64,000 nt of DNA from Pseudomonas cichorii (lineage in GTDB: Bacteria; Pseudomonadota; Gammaproteobacteria; Pseudomonadales; Pseudomonadaceae): assembly GCF_015471405.1 (NCBI RefSeq), contig NZ_BLVZ01000003.1:372001-436000 (forward strand). Reading direction: 5' to 3'. Below, piece by piece: positions 17,474 to 27,140 of this stretch; position 1 is the first letter of the stretch, and every line of letters begins with the position of its first letter. The notes under the pieces were generated by a model. That model did no database searches. It was given only the letters and a program-made list of their open reading frames with translations, and was not told where the DNA came from. The position numbers and the translations under genes were made by a program.

Positions 17474-18214
17474 ATGTTGCGTCTGATGTTCGGTGAACTG
17501 CTGGGCCCGCAGTACCTGCATTTGTTGTTCGATGGATTTCTGCTCACGCTGCGCCTTTCGATTCTGGTCTGCCTGATCGCAACGGCACTCGGCTTTCTGA
17601 TATGTCTGGCGCGTATTTCCTCTTCGCGCTTCTGGTCCTGGCCTGCGCGCGGCTACCTGTCGCTGTTTCGCAATACGCCCCTGCTGGTGCAATTGTTCTT
17701 CTGGTATTTCGGGGTCAGCGCCCTGCTGCCCGAAGACCTGGTCAGTTGGCTGAACATGCCCCATGAGGTGAACCTGGCCGGGTTGCTCATCGAATGGCCA
17801 TCATTCGAGTTCATCGCCGGCTTCTGGGGGCTGACGCTCTATAGCAGTGCGTTCATCGCCGAGGAGTTTCGTGCAGGCGTCGCTTCGGTGCGCCCCCAAC
17901 AACGCATTGCAGGGCAAGCTCTGGGGCTGCGTCCCGTGCAGGTCTGGCGTTATGTCGTACTGCCTCAGGCCGTACGAACTGCACTGGGTCCACTGCTGGG
18001 CCAATGCATGAATGTGCTGAAAAACTCATCGCTGACCATGGCCATCGGGCTGGCCGAGTTGTCCTATGCCTCGCGCCAGGTTGAAACCGAAACCTTCAAA
18101 GCCTTCCAGGCCTTCGGCATCGCGACCTTGCTGTACATCGCCAGTATCGCGCTGATCGAAGCAATCGGTCAGGTGATCCAGCACAGCAAGCGTTATCGCC
18201 AGGGAGCGGCCTGA
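17474..18214 (+). CDS. Polar amino-acid ABC transporter permease 1
   Basis: A 246-residue HisM/GltJ-type permease with about five membrane segments and the cytoplasmic EAA loop (GQALGLRPVQVWRYVVLPQA) that docks the ATPase. It starts 68 bases after the binding protein gene; an in-frame ATG four codons later (17486) is also possible. It is followed two bases later by the second permease, so the pair probably forms a heterodimer. Confidence 0.92.
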   Translation: MLRLMFGELLGPQYLHLLFDGFLLTLRLSILVCLIATALGFLICLARISSSRFWSWPARGYLSLFRNTPLLVQLFFWYFGVSALLPEDLVSWLNMPHEVNLAGLLIEWPSFEFIAGFWGLTLYSSAFIAEEFRAGVASVRPQQRIAGQALGLRPVQVWRYVVLPQAVRTALGPLLGQCMNVLKNSSLTMAIGLAELSYASRQVETETFKAFQAFGIATLLYIASIALIEAIGQVIQHSKRYRQGAA

Positions 18215-18216
18215 CC

Positions 18217-18903
18217 ATGGATTTTTCAGTCATAAGCGACAACTTCGCCTACCTGATGGTGGGCGCGTATCCGGATGGACCGCTGGGTGGTGCAGCACTG
18301 ACGCTGATTCTCAGCCTGCTGTCGGGCGTTCTGGCCGCTGCGTTGGGCCTGATTCTGGGCGTGGCTCTGGTGCTGGTGCGCGGCCGGACACGCTGGGTGT
18401 TGCTCGCCGTGCTGGGGTTCTTTCGCGCCATTCCCGTGGTGATGCTGATCTTCTGGACCTACTTCCTGCTGCCGATCCTGTTCAAGATCGATGTTCCGGC
18501 CTTGTTCACCGTGGTCTGCGCACTCTCGCTGATTGGCGGCGCCTATCTGGCGCACTCCGTCCATTCGGGCATCATCAGCCTGTCCTCAGGACAATGGGCG
18601 GCAGCCAAGGCTTTGGGCATGAGTTCCTGGCAGGTGCTGCGCCTGATCATTCTGCCCCAGGCACTGCCGATCATGCTGCCCTCCTTCCTGAATCAATGGA
18701 TTTCCCTGATAAAGGATACCTCGCTGGCCTACGTGATCGGTGTCGGGGAACTGTCGTTCGTGGCAACCCAGGTCAGCAACCGGGTCATGGTGTACCCCAC
18801 CGAAATATTCCTGTTCATTGCATTGGTGTACTTCATTATCTGCTCGGCACTGGACCTGATCGCCAGCCGGCTCGCGGGTACCGGAAGCGTGAAAAAAAGC
18901 TGA
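18217..18903 (+). CDS. Polar amino-acid ABC transporter permease 2
   Basis: A 228-residue HisQ/GltK-type permease. EAA loop AAKALGMSSWQVLRLIILPQA, five predicted membrane helices and the typical YVIGVGELSFVATQV ending region. No ATP-binding subunit gene follows or precedes it in the window, so the importer must borrow an ATPase encoded elsewhere or have lost it. Confidence 0.92.
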   Translation: MDFSVISDNFAYLMVGAYPDGPLGGAALTLILSLLSGVLAAALGLILGVALVLVRGRTRWVLLAVLGFFRAIPVVMLIFWTYFLLPILFKIDVPALFTVVCALSLIGGAYLAHSVHSGIISLSSGQWAAAKALGMSSWQVLRLIILPQALPIMLPSFLNQWISLIKDTSLAYVIGVGELSFVATQVSNRVMVYPTEIFLFIALVYFIICSALDLIASRLAGTGSVKKS

Positions 18904-19282
18904 AAAAATAATCGGATTCTGTGCGCTTATTCGCTGTTTCAGGATCCATTTTCAGCCCTCTGAAGGGCACCGGACAGGCGTACATCAGGAGCTGTTCATA
19001 AAATAACCACACAGCCAAAAGCCACGTAGAACGTGGCTTACAAAAAGTTACCCACAGACATACCCACGATTTCCGTGGACAACTTTTCCACCATTTCGGA
19101 ACTGAAAAACACCAGCGAGTGCAAGTCAAAAATTCATCGACAGGACGAAGTTTTTGCACGCCCTCCTTTTACCAGCCTGTTCGGCAAGCCTATACGATCC
19201 AGGCATATGCTTATGCCTTTTTGACTGTTGCCTCACCTGCACCCGTTCTCTGAAATAAGCGCTTTTTCGGGACGGCCTGCAG
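18904..19282. other. Intergenic gap between ABC permease and oxidase genes
   Basis: About 380 bases without a gene. A perfect 9-bp hairpin (AAGCCACGT, loop AGA, ACGTGGCTT) lies at 19019-19039 and could end the ABC transcript, although no T-run follows. Nothing else was recognised. Confidence 0.5.
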
Positions 19283-20458
19283 ATGGAACAACGTTGTGAA
19301 GTGGCTGTTCTCGGCCTGGGAGCCATGGGCGCGGCAACCCTTTATCAACTGGCCAAAGCCGGTGTCGACGTCATTGGCGTAGATCGCCATAGCCCGCCAC
19401 ATACTCAGGGCTCCAGCCATGGCGATACGCGCATCACTCGCGTTTCAGTCGGTGAAGGCCCGCAATATCTGCCATTGGTACGCAACTCCCACGTCCTGTG
19501 GCGTGAACTTGAAGCGTTGTCCGGCGAGTCGCTGTTCGAGCAATGCGGCGTACTGGTGATGACCTCAAATCCGGCCTATGACCCTCAGGACCCGGAAGAC
19601 TTCACCCACAAGACCATCGAGCTGGCTAAGGCCTATGATGTGGAACATGAAGTCTTGTCGGCTCACTCCATTCGCCAGCGATTCCCGCAGTTCTCTCCGG
19701 TACTGGATAGCGCCATCGGCTACTTTGAGCCCGGCGGCGGTTATGTTCGGCCAGAGCGCTGCATCGCCGTGCAACTCAAGCTGGCCAAAGAGCATGGAGC
19801 AAAGGTTTTGACGGACGAAACCGTCACCCGCTTGCAGAATCATGGCGAAGGCGTACGTATCACGACCGATAAAGGCTCGATCCTGGCCGATAAAGTCATC
19901 GTCAGTGCTGGCATGTGGTCAGCCGAACTGCTCGGAGCCCCCTTTGATCGATTGCTGAAAGTCTGTCGGCAAAAGCTGTTCTGGTTTGAACTGGAAGAGC
20001 ACGCCGACTTCGCTCCTGTGTCGCCCAGTTTTATCCTGACTCACGGACCGGGCGAAGTGGATATCAACTACGGCTTCCCGCCACTTGCAGGCGAAGGCAG
20101 CATGAAGATCGCCACCGAACAATACATCGACGTTTCACAACCCGACACACTGGACCGGACCATTACTGCGCAGGAAGAACAGGAAATGTTCCAGACCCAG
20201 GTCAACGGCAAGATAGCCGGGTTGACCTCCAGGGTCGTCAGGTCCTCGGTATGTGCCTATACAGTGACACCGGATTACCACTTCATAATTGATGAACACC
20301 CACGCCTTGAAAACGTCACCGTGGTCTCTGCCTGCTCGGGGCACGGCTTCAAACATTCCGCCGGGCTTGGGCAGGCACTGGCCCAGCGTTGTATTCACGG
20401 GAAGAGTGACGTGGATTTATCGGCGTTTTCGTTAAAGCGATTTAATTCGGGCATTTGA
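19283..20458 (+). CDS. Sarcosine/N-methyltryptophan oxidase-like flavoenzyme
   Basis: A 391-residue FAD-dependent amine oxidase of the monomeric sarcosine oxidase/SolA family. It removes N-methyl groups from amino acids, giving formaldehyde and peroxide. The Rossmann motif GLGAMGAATLYQLAKAG is at the N terminus, followed by the family motif SSHGDTRITR. Cys in SSVCAYTVTPD corresponds to the covalent FAD Cys. SGHGFKHSAGLGQ is the C-terminal FAD motif. The substrate may be sarcosine, N-methyltryptophan or another secondary amine. It lies just after an orphan ABC importer that could supply the substrate. Confidence 0.88.
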   Translation: MEQRCEVAVLGLGAMGAATLYQLAKAGVDVIGVDRHSPPHTQGSSHGDTRITRVSVGEGPQYLPLVRNSHVLWRELEALSGESLFEQCGVLVMTSNPAYDPQDPEDFTHKTIELAKAYDVEHEVLSAHSIRQRFPQFSPVLDSAIGYFEPGGGYVRPERCIAVQLKLAKEHGAKVLTDETVTRLQNHGEGVRITTDKGSILADKVIVSAGMWSAELLGAPFDRLLKVCRQKLFWFELEEHADFAPVSPSFILTHGPGEVDINYGFPPLAGEGSMKIATEQYIDVSQPDTLDRTITAQEEQEMFQTQVNGKIAGLTSRVVRSSVCAYTVTPDYHFIIDEHPRLENVTVVSACSGHGFKHSAGLGQALAQRCIHGKSDVDLSAFSLKRFNSGI

Positions 20459-20700
20459 AAAGCCCTACAGACATCGCGGTTATAAAAATCATGGCGGTAG
20501 GCAAAAAATCCTTATCGCCATCCTGAACAGATAGACAGTCTTGATTTTAAATAACCAGAAACTTCTCACCTGCCGTCTTTCATAAAATAATCTGGAAAAT
20601 TTCTCATTCATTATTAATTAACAAGTACGCCGGTCCGCTCTCACGAAGTAATGAGCAAGTTGTTTACCGGCCATCCTGCTACTGCAAGCACAGTGTTGAT

Positions 20701-20728
20701 AGCCGTCCGGCCGAATCACCGGACGGCT
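20701..20728 (-). terminator. Hairpin after the chemoreceptor gene
   Basis: AGCCGTCCGG (20701-20710) and CCGGACGGCT (20719-20728) form a perfect 10-bp stem with an 8-base loop. It lies just past the end of the minus-strand chemoreceptor. The T-run is short on either strand, so termination is likely but not certain. Confidence 0.65.
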
Positions 20729-20737
20729 TTACCTGCA

Positions 20738-22362
20738 CTAAACCTGAAACTGCTTGGTAATACGGCTCAAGTTTGTCGCCAGCGTAGACAGTTCAGCAGT
20801 GGCGATGGTCGTCTGGTTCGCGCCTTCGGAAGTCTGAGCCGACAGGTCACGGATGCTGACCAGGCTTCTGTCGACCTCTCGCGCAACCTGAGCCTGTTCT
20901 TCGGCTGCGGTGGCGATCATCAGGTTACGCTCGTTGATCTGGCTGATGGAGTCGGTAATGGCCAGCAATGCCTGCCCGGCGCCGTTAGCCAGCTCCAGTG
21001 TGTTATGGGCCTGCACACTGGTTGCTCCATGGCCGTAACCGCTTGATGGGTACCGGTCTGGATCGAGCTGACCATCTGCTCGATTTCCCGAGTCGACTGC
21101 TGGGTACGATGTGCCAGCGCCCGCACCTCGTCGGCCACCACGGCAAAACCACGACCGGCTTCACCTGCTCGCGCCGCTTCGATGGCAGCATTGAGTGCCA
21201 ACAGGTTGGTCTGCTCGGCAATGGCACGAATGACATCCAGCACCTTGCTGATATCCGTGGCCATGGTCGCCAGGCCACGCACCTCGGCCGACGTGCTTCC
21301 CACCTTGGCCACCATCAGGTTGATCGCCGCCACGGTTTCATCCACCTGGGCGCGCCCATCCAGCGCGGCCTTACTGGACTGAGCCGCCGACGTCGAAGCC
21401 GCCGCAGCGTTACTGGCCACCTCATCGACTGCAGCGCTCATTTCGTTGACGGCAGTTGCCGCCATTTCAATCTCGTTACTCTGGCGCTGGGTCGTGCGGG
21501 AAGCATCTTCGGTCACCACATGCATCTCTTCCGAAGTCGATGCCAGTTGAGACGCCGAGTCCAGGATAGTAGCCAGTGCCCCGCGCAGGTTCGACTGCAT
21601 AGCGGCCAGCGAACCCACCAACCGGGCGGCCTCGTCAGTGCCTTCCTGCTTGATGGTCTGGGTCAGGTCATTGGCCGCGATACGCCGGGCGATCTCCAGT
21701 GCTTCACCGATCGGCGAGGTAAGGCTGCGGGTGTACAACCAGGCGAGCAATATCGTACTGGCAGCCCCCAATACACCAAACACAATCACCAGCAAGACCG
21801 TACTCTTGTAGGCAGACTCAGCTTTGTCGCCTGCCCGCTGGGCTTTCATATCGTTTACACCAATCAGCTTCTTCAGACCGGCATCCGTGAGATCGGCAGC
21901 AACTTTCATGTCCGTGTTGGACGTCGTGACCGCCGCGTCCAGATTGCTCGCCGCCACTTCCGACAGATAGCGGTCCTGAACACTGTGGTAGTTCGTCATG
22001 GCCTGCTTGAGTTCATTAAAAGCCTGACGGCCTTCGGGCGTGACAAGCAGCTTGGCCAGAGCATCGGAATACTCACTGATCAACAGACGGGACTGCTGAA
22101 TATCACTCGACGCCTTGGTCCTGCGATCCTGCAGCTCCATAGGGTTGCGCAAGCGTGCATTATTGCCACGGATACTGACGAACTCACGGTCCATCGAACC
22201 GAGCAGCTTTACACTGGGCAACACATTGGTTTCGACGTGCTTTTCTGCCTCATTGAGCTTGTCGGCCTGGCGCATGAACAGCACGCCCTGAAGCAACAGC
22301 ATCAGGCAGAAGAAGCCAAAGCACAGGGCAGATCGGGGAGCAAGATTCAGGCGTCGCATCAT
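20738..22362 (-). pseudogene. Methyl-accepting chemotaxis protein with frameshift
   Basis: A chemoreceptor whose frame breaks near 21017-21025. Before the break: a first membrane segment (residues ~12-30), a four-helix-type periplasmic domain, a second membrane segment ([20 protein letters not shown]), HAMP, and the signalling hairpin tip ([22 protein letters not shown]). After the break the other frame continues the coiled coil ([23 protein letters not shown] ends with ITKQFQV). Joining the two gives about 540 residues, the normal size of a Tar-like receptor. At ATGGAGCAACCAGTGTGCAGG one base is missing (or two extra). As written, the protein is cut after about 480 residues with a nonsense tail and loses its C-terminal adaptation region. 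A sequencing error is possible. Confidence 0.85.
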
Positions 22363-22611
22363 TGCGTGGATACTCCACAGAGGGGTTGTTTTTACCGGAT
22401 CGGCGTGGAGTATTTTTTCTTGATGCCGTTGGGCGGTTTGATGATGGGGTCACAATCCGTGGGAGGCGGCTTGCCGGCGACAGGGTCCACCAGCAGAGGG
22501 TTCAATTGAGCGGGAAACTCTCCCGCTTGAGCGAAGACAGGTAAAACCAATGAGCGCATGTCGTTGTAGTGTGTTGAAAGCCATGGCAGGCAGCGCAAGG
22601 CTGCCTGAACA

Positions 22612-23817
22612 TCAATGACCGGCAACCATTTGGCTGGACTGCCTTTCACCGCTTGCAAAACCATGCACTCGCGCGCTCGATGCAATGGCCAGACTGAGCA
22701 GTAACAAAATCAGCAAGACCCAGGGAAAAGCACTCACTCCCCATTGGCCGAGCAAAACGCCGCCCAGCAACCCACCGCCTGCGATGGCGCTGTTCCAGAC
22801 AACGACGTTCATGGAAAGGGCAACGTCAGCGCCCTCACCTGCCGAGTCGGCGAGCGCGGTTTGCAGAAGCGTGGCAGCCCCACCAAAGGTCAGGCCCCAG
22901 ATAAAGACTCCGGCGTAAATGGCCAGGGCAGAATCTGAAAACAAGCCCAGGAACACCGAAACCGCTGCGAAGGTGGCGAGGCTGACCAACACGGTCTTGC
23001 GCAGGTGACGATCAACCAGCCGTCCCGTGACCCAGATGCCCGCCAGCGCGGCGACACCAAATGCCAGCAATACCAGATCAACGTCACTCGCCAATCCTGC
23101 CGTGGAAACAAAAGGAGCGACGTAGGTATATAGAATGTTGTGAGCCAGCATCCAGGTGAAGACGACGCCCAGCACCGAGCGCACGCCAGGTGTGAAAAAG
23201 ACCCGACGCAACGCCATGCGCTGTGAGGAGGATTGGCCAGGGTAGTCCGGCACCTTGATCAGCACCCAGACGATCAGCATCAGAGTCATGGCGGACATCA
23301 ATCCAAACGCCATGCGCCAACCCATGAACCCACCCAGCCAGGTTCCCAAAGGCACCCCCAGCGACAATGCGATGGGCGTCCCCACCATCGCGACTGCCAA
23401 TGCGCGCCCCTGCAATTGCGGGACAACCATGCGCCGCGCATAACCCGCGATAAGGCTCCATGCCAAGCCCGCAGAGACGCCAGCGAAAAACCTCGCGATC
23501 AAGGTCAGCCAGTAATTGGAAGACAACGCCGTGACGGAGTTGAAAATCAGAAAGCCGACAATCGTCAGCAGCAGGACGGTTCTGCGACGCCAGCTTTGCG
23601 TGGCGATGGTCAGCGGAATGGCTGCCAGCAGCGACCCCAGCGCGTAAACAGTCACCATCTGCCCGGCAAATGATGCCGAAACGCCCAGACCAGTGCCGAT
23701 TTCAGGCAGCAAACCCGCAGGTAGCGTCTCGGTCACAATGCAAATGAAGCCCGTCATCGCCAGTGCCAGTAATGCCCCGAACGGAAGCTTGTCGCGCTGT
23801 TTCTCATCTGTAGTCAT
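22612..23817 (-). CDS. MFS drug/sugar efflux transporter (DHA1 type)
   Basis: A 401-residue, 12-helix major facilitator of the DHA1/AraJ-like efflux type. Motifs include FAGQMVTVYALGSLLAAIPLT, the A-motif-like SWRRRTVLL, and the motif-C region GTPIALSLGVPLGTWLGG. The ATG at 23817 has AGGAGGAATCGA directly upstream; a longer start would cover the operator region. It is divergent from a TetR-type gene, which is probably its repressor, with two inverted-repeat sites between them. Confidence 0.9.
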   Translation of the reverse strand: MTTDEKQRDKLPFGALLALAMTGFICIVTETLPAGLLPEIGTGLGVSASFAGQMVTVYALGSLLAAIPLTIATQSWRRRTVLLLTIVGFLIFNSVTALSSNYWLTLIARFFAGVSAGLAWSLIAGYARRMVVPQLQGRALAVAMVGTPIALSLGVPLGTWLGGFMGWRMAFGLMSAMTLMLIVWVLIKVPDYPGQSSSQRMALRRVFFTPGVRSVLGVVFTWMLAHNILYTYVAPFVSTAGLASDVDLVLLAFGVAALAGIWVTGRLVDRHLRKTVLVSLATFAAVSVFLGLFSDSALAIYAGVFIWGLTFGGAATLLQTALADSAGEGADVALSMNVVVWNSAIAGGGLLGGVLLGQWGVSAFPWVLLILLLLSLAIASSARVHGFASGERQSSQMVAGH

Positions 23818-23835
23818 TCGATTCCTCCTACTAAT

Positions 23836-23902
23836 ATACTGATCGGTATAAATATAGAGCGCAAGCAGCCGACTGGTCAATGACTTATGTATCGATTAGT
23901 AT
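23836..23902. promoter_or_regulatory. Two operator-like inverted repeats between MFS and TetR genes
   Basis: ATACTGATCGGTAT at 23836-23849 is a near-perfect palindrome. GTATCGATTAGTAT at 23889-23902 matches it at most positions when reversed. Both lie in the 111-base divergent promoter region, as expected for the operators of the TetR-type regulator. Confidence 0.65.
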
Positions 23903-23928
23903 TTAAGTGATTCTGGAGGAGAACCGAC

Positions 23929-24558
23929 ATGGCACAGATGGGACGTCCGCGCACGTTTGACCGCGACGTGGCAATCACTCAGGCACTGCATCTGTTTTGG
24001 GAGCATGGATACGATGCGACCTCCCTCAGCCAGCTTAAAGCCAGCATTGGTGGAGGCATCACCGCGCCCAGCTTTTACGCCGCTTTTGGCTCGAAGCAGG
24101 CGCTGTTCAATGAGGTGATGGAGCGTTACCTCACCACCCACGGTCGGGTCACCGACAGCCTTTTTGATACGACCCTGCCGCCCAGAGAAGCGATTGAACT
24201 CGCCCTTTGCCGCTCAGCAAAAATGCAATGTGAGCCCGATCATCCCAAGGGGTGCCTGGTGTCGTTAGGCCTGATGAGTGCTTGCTCGGACGAGAGTAAG
24301 GCCATCTCCGAGCCTCTTGCTCGGGCGAGGAGCCTGAACCGTGCGGGGATGGCTGCTTGCATCGAACGCGCCATTGCCGCAGGCGAACTGCCTGAGGCCG
24401 TGGTGCCGGAGACACTTGCTGCGGTGTTCGACAGTTTTCTCCTGGGCTTGTCGACACTGGCTCGGGATGGTGTGCCGCATGAGACGCTGGATGCTGCGGT
24501 GACTCAGGTGATGGGGGTGTGGGATAGCCTGAAACAGACTGTCGCACCGACCGAATGA
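23929..24558 (+). CDS. TetR-family transcriptional repressor
   Basis: A 209-residue regulator. The N-terminal helix-turn-helix includes MGRPRTFDRDVAITQALHLFW, ATSLSQLKASIGGGITAPSFYAAFGSK and KQALFNEVMERYL. The C-terminal ligand domain resembles the AcrR/YkgM-like TetR_C group (CLVSLGLMSACSDES). The ATG at 23929 has CTGGAGGAGAACC upstream. Divergent from the MFS pump gene, which it probably represses until an inducer binds. Confidence 0.9.
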   Translation: MAQMGRPRTFDRDVAITQALHLFWEHGYDATSLSQLKASIGGGITAPSFYAAFGSKQALFNEVMERYLTTHGRVTDSLFDTTLPPREAIELALCRSAKMQCEPDHPKGCLVSLGLMSACSDESKAISEPLARARSLNRAGMAACIERAIAAGELPEAVVPETLAAVFDSFLLGLSTLARDGVPHETLDAAVTQVMGVWDSLKQTVAPTE

Positions 24559-24620
24559 ACGAAAAACCGCTGCCCTGCTGCATACAGACGGTGTAGCACG
24601 CCAAATTTCAGGCAAAGAAA

Positions 24621-24645
24621 AGCCCGCGATGGGGGGGAGCGGGCT
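24621..24645 (+). terminator. Hairpin after the TetR gene
   Basis: AGCCCGC (24621-24627) and GCGGGCT (24639-24645) pair around a G-rich loop. It lies between the convergent TetR and TonB-receptor genes; tails are weak on both strands (TTAAAG on plus; TTTCTTT on minus), so it may serve both. Confidence 0.6.
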
Positions 24646-24739
24646 TAAAGGTTCTTTCAGGAGCAGTTATGACATTACCTGCACCGATGTAAAAAAACTG
24701 TGAAGGCGCCTGATGGATATCAGGCGCCGACCTGCGCCA

Positions 24740-26857
24740 TCAGAACGTGACGCTGGCAGTCACCCGCGCTGTACGTAGCGCCCCCTCCTCCACCTGCAGC
24801 GCGCTGCTGCCGGTTGTGGACGGGTAGTATTCCTTGTTGAACAGGTTGTCGATGTTCAACTGCAAGCTGGTTTTATAGTCATGGGTCGGCAGATCCCAAC
24901 GCACAAATGCATCGGCCACGGTGTAGCTGTCCATCCAGAAGCTATTGGCATCATCACCCGGACGCTCCCCTACATATCGGGCACCTGCACCGACATGCCA
25001 TTTGCCGGTTTCAGCCGGTAGCGCGAGATGATGGGTGAGGTACAGGCTGGCGGTGTGCATAGGCGCATTCGGCAGGCGATTACCCTCTTGCTCTGGCGAC
25101 TCCTCGTTCTTCAGTACCTCGGTACGGTTGTAGGCATAAGTACCGATCATGCTCCAGTTCTCGGACAACTCACCGGTAATATCCAGCTCGACGCCGCGCG
25201 AGCGCGCTTTGCCCACGGCCTCGTCGAGGCTGTCACCGTTGCTCTGCAAGACGCTGTTGACCAGGTTCTTCTTGACGATGTCGTACACCGCCAGATTCAC
25301 GTTGAGTGCCTGGACAGGGGTGTATTTGATCCCCACTTCGTAGCTGCGACCTTCAGTGGGCTTGAAGCTGTTCCCGGCATCGTCAGCATCGTTGGGCACA
25401 AACGAGCGGCTGTAGTTGGCGTAGAGTGCGACCGTCTCGGTCGGCTGATAGACGATCCCGCCAAAAGGAATGAATTTACCGCCATTTGAATCGGCTCCAG
25501 GCGCATAGGAACTGCCCAGGCCCTGGTCGCTGTATTGATCCCAGTGTTCCTGACGACCACCGAAGACCAGAATCCAGCGGTCATTGAGGTGCCAGTTATC
25601 CTTGAAATACACCGAAGTGGTGACGAGGTTGTTTTCTGCGTTGCTCTGCGTCTGACTGATGGTCGCAGGCTCCGCCAGATTGCCGTATACCGGGTTCTGG
25701 ATGTTGAGATTGCCCGCAGCGGTGTTGGCATTGCGGTAGGTTTTGCCACGGTATTTATCCAGCGATTCGTTGTCCACGCCGACCGTGATCTCGTGTCGCT
25801 GACCGAACAACTGCTGGTCACCCATCAGATCCAGAGCGGTGTAACGGCTCTCGTAATCATAGTGCCCGCCGTTGGCGATCCGGCGCAGGTTATTGCCGGT
25901 CAGAGCATTTGGCTGGGCTATCGCCAGACTGTAGCGATCCTCGGTCCAGCCATAAGTCAGGCGGCTACGCCATGCGTCATTGAGCTGGTACTCGAATTTC
26001 GCGGTAGTGCTCTCGCTGATGCCAACTGTCTTCGCCCAGCGCTCATCCAGACGATCGCGATAACTGATGTCGGCGGGACGACCATTGACGAATACCGTGC
26101 CGCGATCGAACGGGCTGGAATAATCATTGTAGGTATACGCCAGCGAGAAACTCGCCCGCTCGCCGACCCAGGCAATCGACGGCGCGATGAGCGTGTGCTC
26201 GTCAACGCCATAGTTACGCCAGTAATCCTCGTGGCTGCGCTCAGCGATCAAGCGGTAAGCCAGACCGGTATCTCCCAGCGGGCCGGTGGTGTCGATGCCG
26301 AACGAACCACCGCCCTCGCTGAAACCGGAGCCAGTCAGAGTAGTGCTGCGGCTGAACTGCGGCTGCTTGCTGATGACATTGATAAGCCCACCGGGCTCCA
26401 GTGCGCCGTACATCAACGACGCCGGCCCTTTGAGCACTTCCACATGATCGGTAGTTGCGCCCAGGTTACGGCCAATTGCCGAGCGAATCCCGTCTCGCAA
26501 AATCGAGTTGTCATCGTTGCTACCAAACCCGCGCTTGATCAACGCATCCTTGGTGCCACCCAAGGTGTTGGTCTGGGTGACGCCGCTGACAAAACGCATC
26601 GCATCGTTCAGGTCCTTGACCTGATAGTCATCGAGGGTCTGCGCAGCAACCGTATTGACGGTTTGCGCCTCATCCCGAATCTGCGTGGACCCCTTGCTCG
26701 CCGTGGATGTTTCCGTACGGGTGTAACTGTCAGCGTCGGAGGTAGACTGGATGACACTGGCAGGCAGCTCAGTGGCAGGCTCGGCAGCCACCGCAAGACA
26801 AGGCAGCGCACAACAGAGAAGAACAGAAGCGTTCAGGCGAGAAAGCGTATTGGCCAC
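24740..26857 (-). CDS. TonB-dependent siderophore receptor (FhuA/FoxA-like)
   Basis: A 705-residue outer-membrane receptor. Signal peptide to about residue 25 (LPCLAVAAE). The plug domain has LNDAMRFVSGVTQTN, LIKRGFGSNDDNSILRDGIR and VEVLKGPASLMYG...PGGLINVISKQP. A 22-strand barrel follows, with the typical QLNIDNLFNKEYYPS and a C-terminal Phe. It resembles receptors for ferric hydroxamates (ferrichrome, ferrioxamine), but the ligand is not certain. The start is GTG at 26857 with CGGAG about ten bases upstream. A Fur-box-like palindrome lies just upstream, so it is probably iron-repressed. No sigma/anti-sigma pair is next to it, and there is no N-terminal signalling domain. Confidence 0.92.
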   Translation of the reverse strand: MANTLSRLNASVLLCCALPCLAVAAEPATELPASVIQSTSDADSYTRTETSTASKGSTQIRDEAQTVNTVAAQTLDDYQVKDLNDAMRFVSGVTQTNTLGGTKDALIKRGFGSNDDNSILRDGIRSAIGRNLGATTDHVEVLKGPASLMYGALEPGGLINVISKQPQFSRSTTLTGSGFSEGGGSFGIDTTGPLGDTGLAYRLIAERSHEDYWRNYGVDEHTLIAPSIAWVGERASFSLAYTYNDYSSPFDRGTVFVNGRPADISYRDRLDERWAKTVGISESTTAKFEYQLNDAWRSRLTYGWTEDRYSLAIAQPNALTGNNLRRIANGGHYDYESRYTALDLMGDQQLFGQRHEITVGVDNESLDKYRGKTYRNANTAAGNLNIQNPVYGNLAEPATISQTQSNAENNLVTTSVYFKDNWHLNDRWILVFGGRQEHWDQYSDQGLGSSYAPGADSNGGKFIPFGGIVYQPTETVALYANYSRSFVPNDADDAGNSFKPTEGRSYEVGIKYTPVQALNVNLAVYDIVKKNLVNSVLQSNGDSLDEAVGKARSRGVELDITGELSENWSMIGTYAYNRTEVLKNEESPEQEGNRLPNAPMHTASLYLTHHLALPAETGKWHVGAGARYVGERPGDDANSFWMDSYTVADAFVRWDLPTHDYKTSLQLNIDNLFNKEYYPSTTGSSALQVEEGALRTARVTASVTF

Positions 26858-26878
26858 GTAAATGACTCCGGCATAGTA

Positions 26879-26897
26879 AAAGGAATAATTCCCATTT
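26879..26897 (-). promoter_or_regulatory. Fur-box-like palindrome before the siderophore receptor
   Basis: On the minus strand AATGGGAATTATTCCTTT resembles the Fur consensus (AATGAGAATTATTCTCAT form) and lies about 20 bases before the receptor start codon. This fits iron-dependent repression. Confidence 0.6.
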
Positions 26898-27140
26898 ACT
26901 TACACGGATGGCAGGCGTGGTTACCTCACATTTTTTTGAAAATTTTTTTCAGGGCCGTGTTGCATGAGTGACGGGCTGGACTTTTTCCCTCGCGAATTTT
27001 ACGTCCGCTAACCAAAAACCCGCCTCCTACAACCAAATCCGACACCCTTTTCCCTTTCATCTGAATGAAGTTTCCGAGAAAATCCCGAGCCCTTGCGCGG
27101 GGTGATTTCGGGCTCTAGGCTGCGGTCGTCGCTGAATATC

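Noticed and set aside
19019..19039. Perfect hairpin after the ABC permease as a confirmed terminator
   Set aside because: No T-run follows and it lies 115 bases after the stop codon, so it is only mentioned in the gap entry.
22392..22626. Small minus-strand frame between the chemoreceptor and MFS genes
   Set aside because: No ribosome binding site, overlaps the MFS 3' end, no recognisable sequence.
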